NCBI GenBank assembly: GCA_003290165.1
Contig: QNQO01005876.1
Location: forward strand, 186,001 to 250,000
Source: Berberis thunbergii
Lineage: Eukaryota > Streptophyta > Magnoliopsida > Ranunculales > Berberidaceae
Direction of reading: 5' to 3'
DNA: 64,000 bases
The position numbers were made by a program, and so were the translations under genes. Position 1 is the first letter of the stretch. Every line of letters starts with the position of its first letter. The notes beneath the pieces are model-generated. The model saw only the letters and a program-made list of their open reading frames with translations. It was not told where the DNA came from and did not search any database. Positions 63,999 to 64,000 of this stretch are shown piece after piece.

Positions 63999-64000
63999 AA

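Overview
This is nuclear DNA from a flowering plant, probably a eudicot. It is AT-rich and shows no intact host gene. Nearly everything recognisable is a transposable element, plastid DNA inserted in the nucleus (NUPT), or gene debris carried by a transposon. Split exons with GT/AG borders, tRNA-Met-primed Ty1/copia elements, Ty3/gypsy elements of the Tat type, CACTA and hAT transposons, tRNA-derived SINEs and plastid psbD/psbC/ycf3/rps12/trnI/rrn23 fragments all point to a plant. I cannot name the species.

Layout. 1-6524: the 3' part of a Tat-type Ty3/gypsy element in + sense, with unassigned sequence, a 128-bp tandem array, an antisense coiled-coil/Transposase_28-like ORF and the 3' LTR. 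6590-7325: L1-type LINE endonuclease relic. 8985-9480: plastid ycf3 fragment. 9645-10140: Ty3/gypsy RT relic. 10470-10959: one end of a CACTA element. 12850-15066: plastid psbC-psbD insertion, later hit by a solo LTR and then partly duplicated in tandem. 15954-20984: decayed Ty1/copia element. 21296-21637: SINE with a perfect 15-bp target duplication. 21960-24170: scrambled plastid DNA (rps12, trnI-GAU, spacer, rrn23). 24931-25514: MITE.

25848-53322 is a Russian-doll nest in which the inferred layers close on matching target-site duplications. A chromovirus-like LTR element with 2.7-kb LTRs (TSD aaaat) holds in its 3' LTR a Tat-type element (29230-50889, TSD ccaat). That element's pol is split by a 12.9-kb CACTA transposon (36640-49518, TSD ctc). 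The CACTA element is itself interrupted by a non-autonomous hAT element (42543-44048, TSD atcgcact).

The CACTA element is the most remarkable object here. I see no transposase in it, but it carries exon fragments, often with their introns, from at least ten unrelated host genes: phosphofructokinase, GDPD-like, RNA-dependent RNA polymerase, urease, CREG-like, plastid inorganic pyrophosphatase, myosin XI (reversed), plastid HSP70, a USP/U-box-kinase-type domain and cyclin B. There are also at least two open exons I cannot assign. Urease and CREG pieces are fused within one exon across a 12-bp direct repeat.

53323-64000: a three-times repeated unidentified exon, a second related hAT-like element, a tiny MITE, a relatively young Ty1/copia element (57517-62543, TSD agatt, unusual TA-starting LTRs), and at the right edge another Tat-family 3' LTR followed by the start of its antisense ORF.
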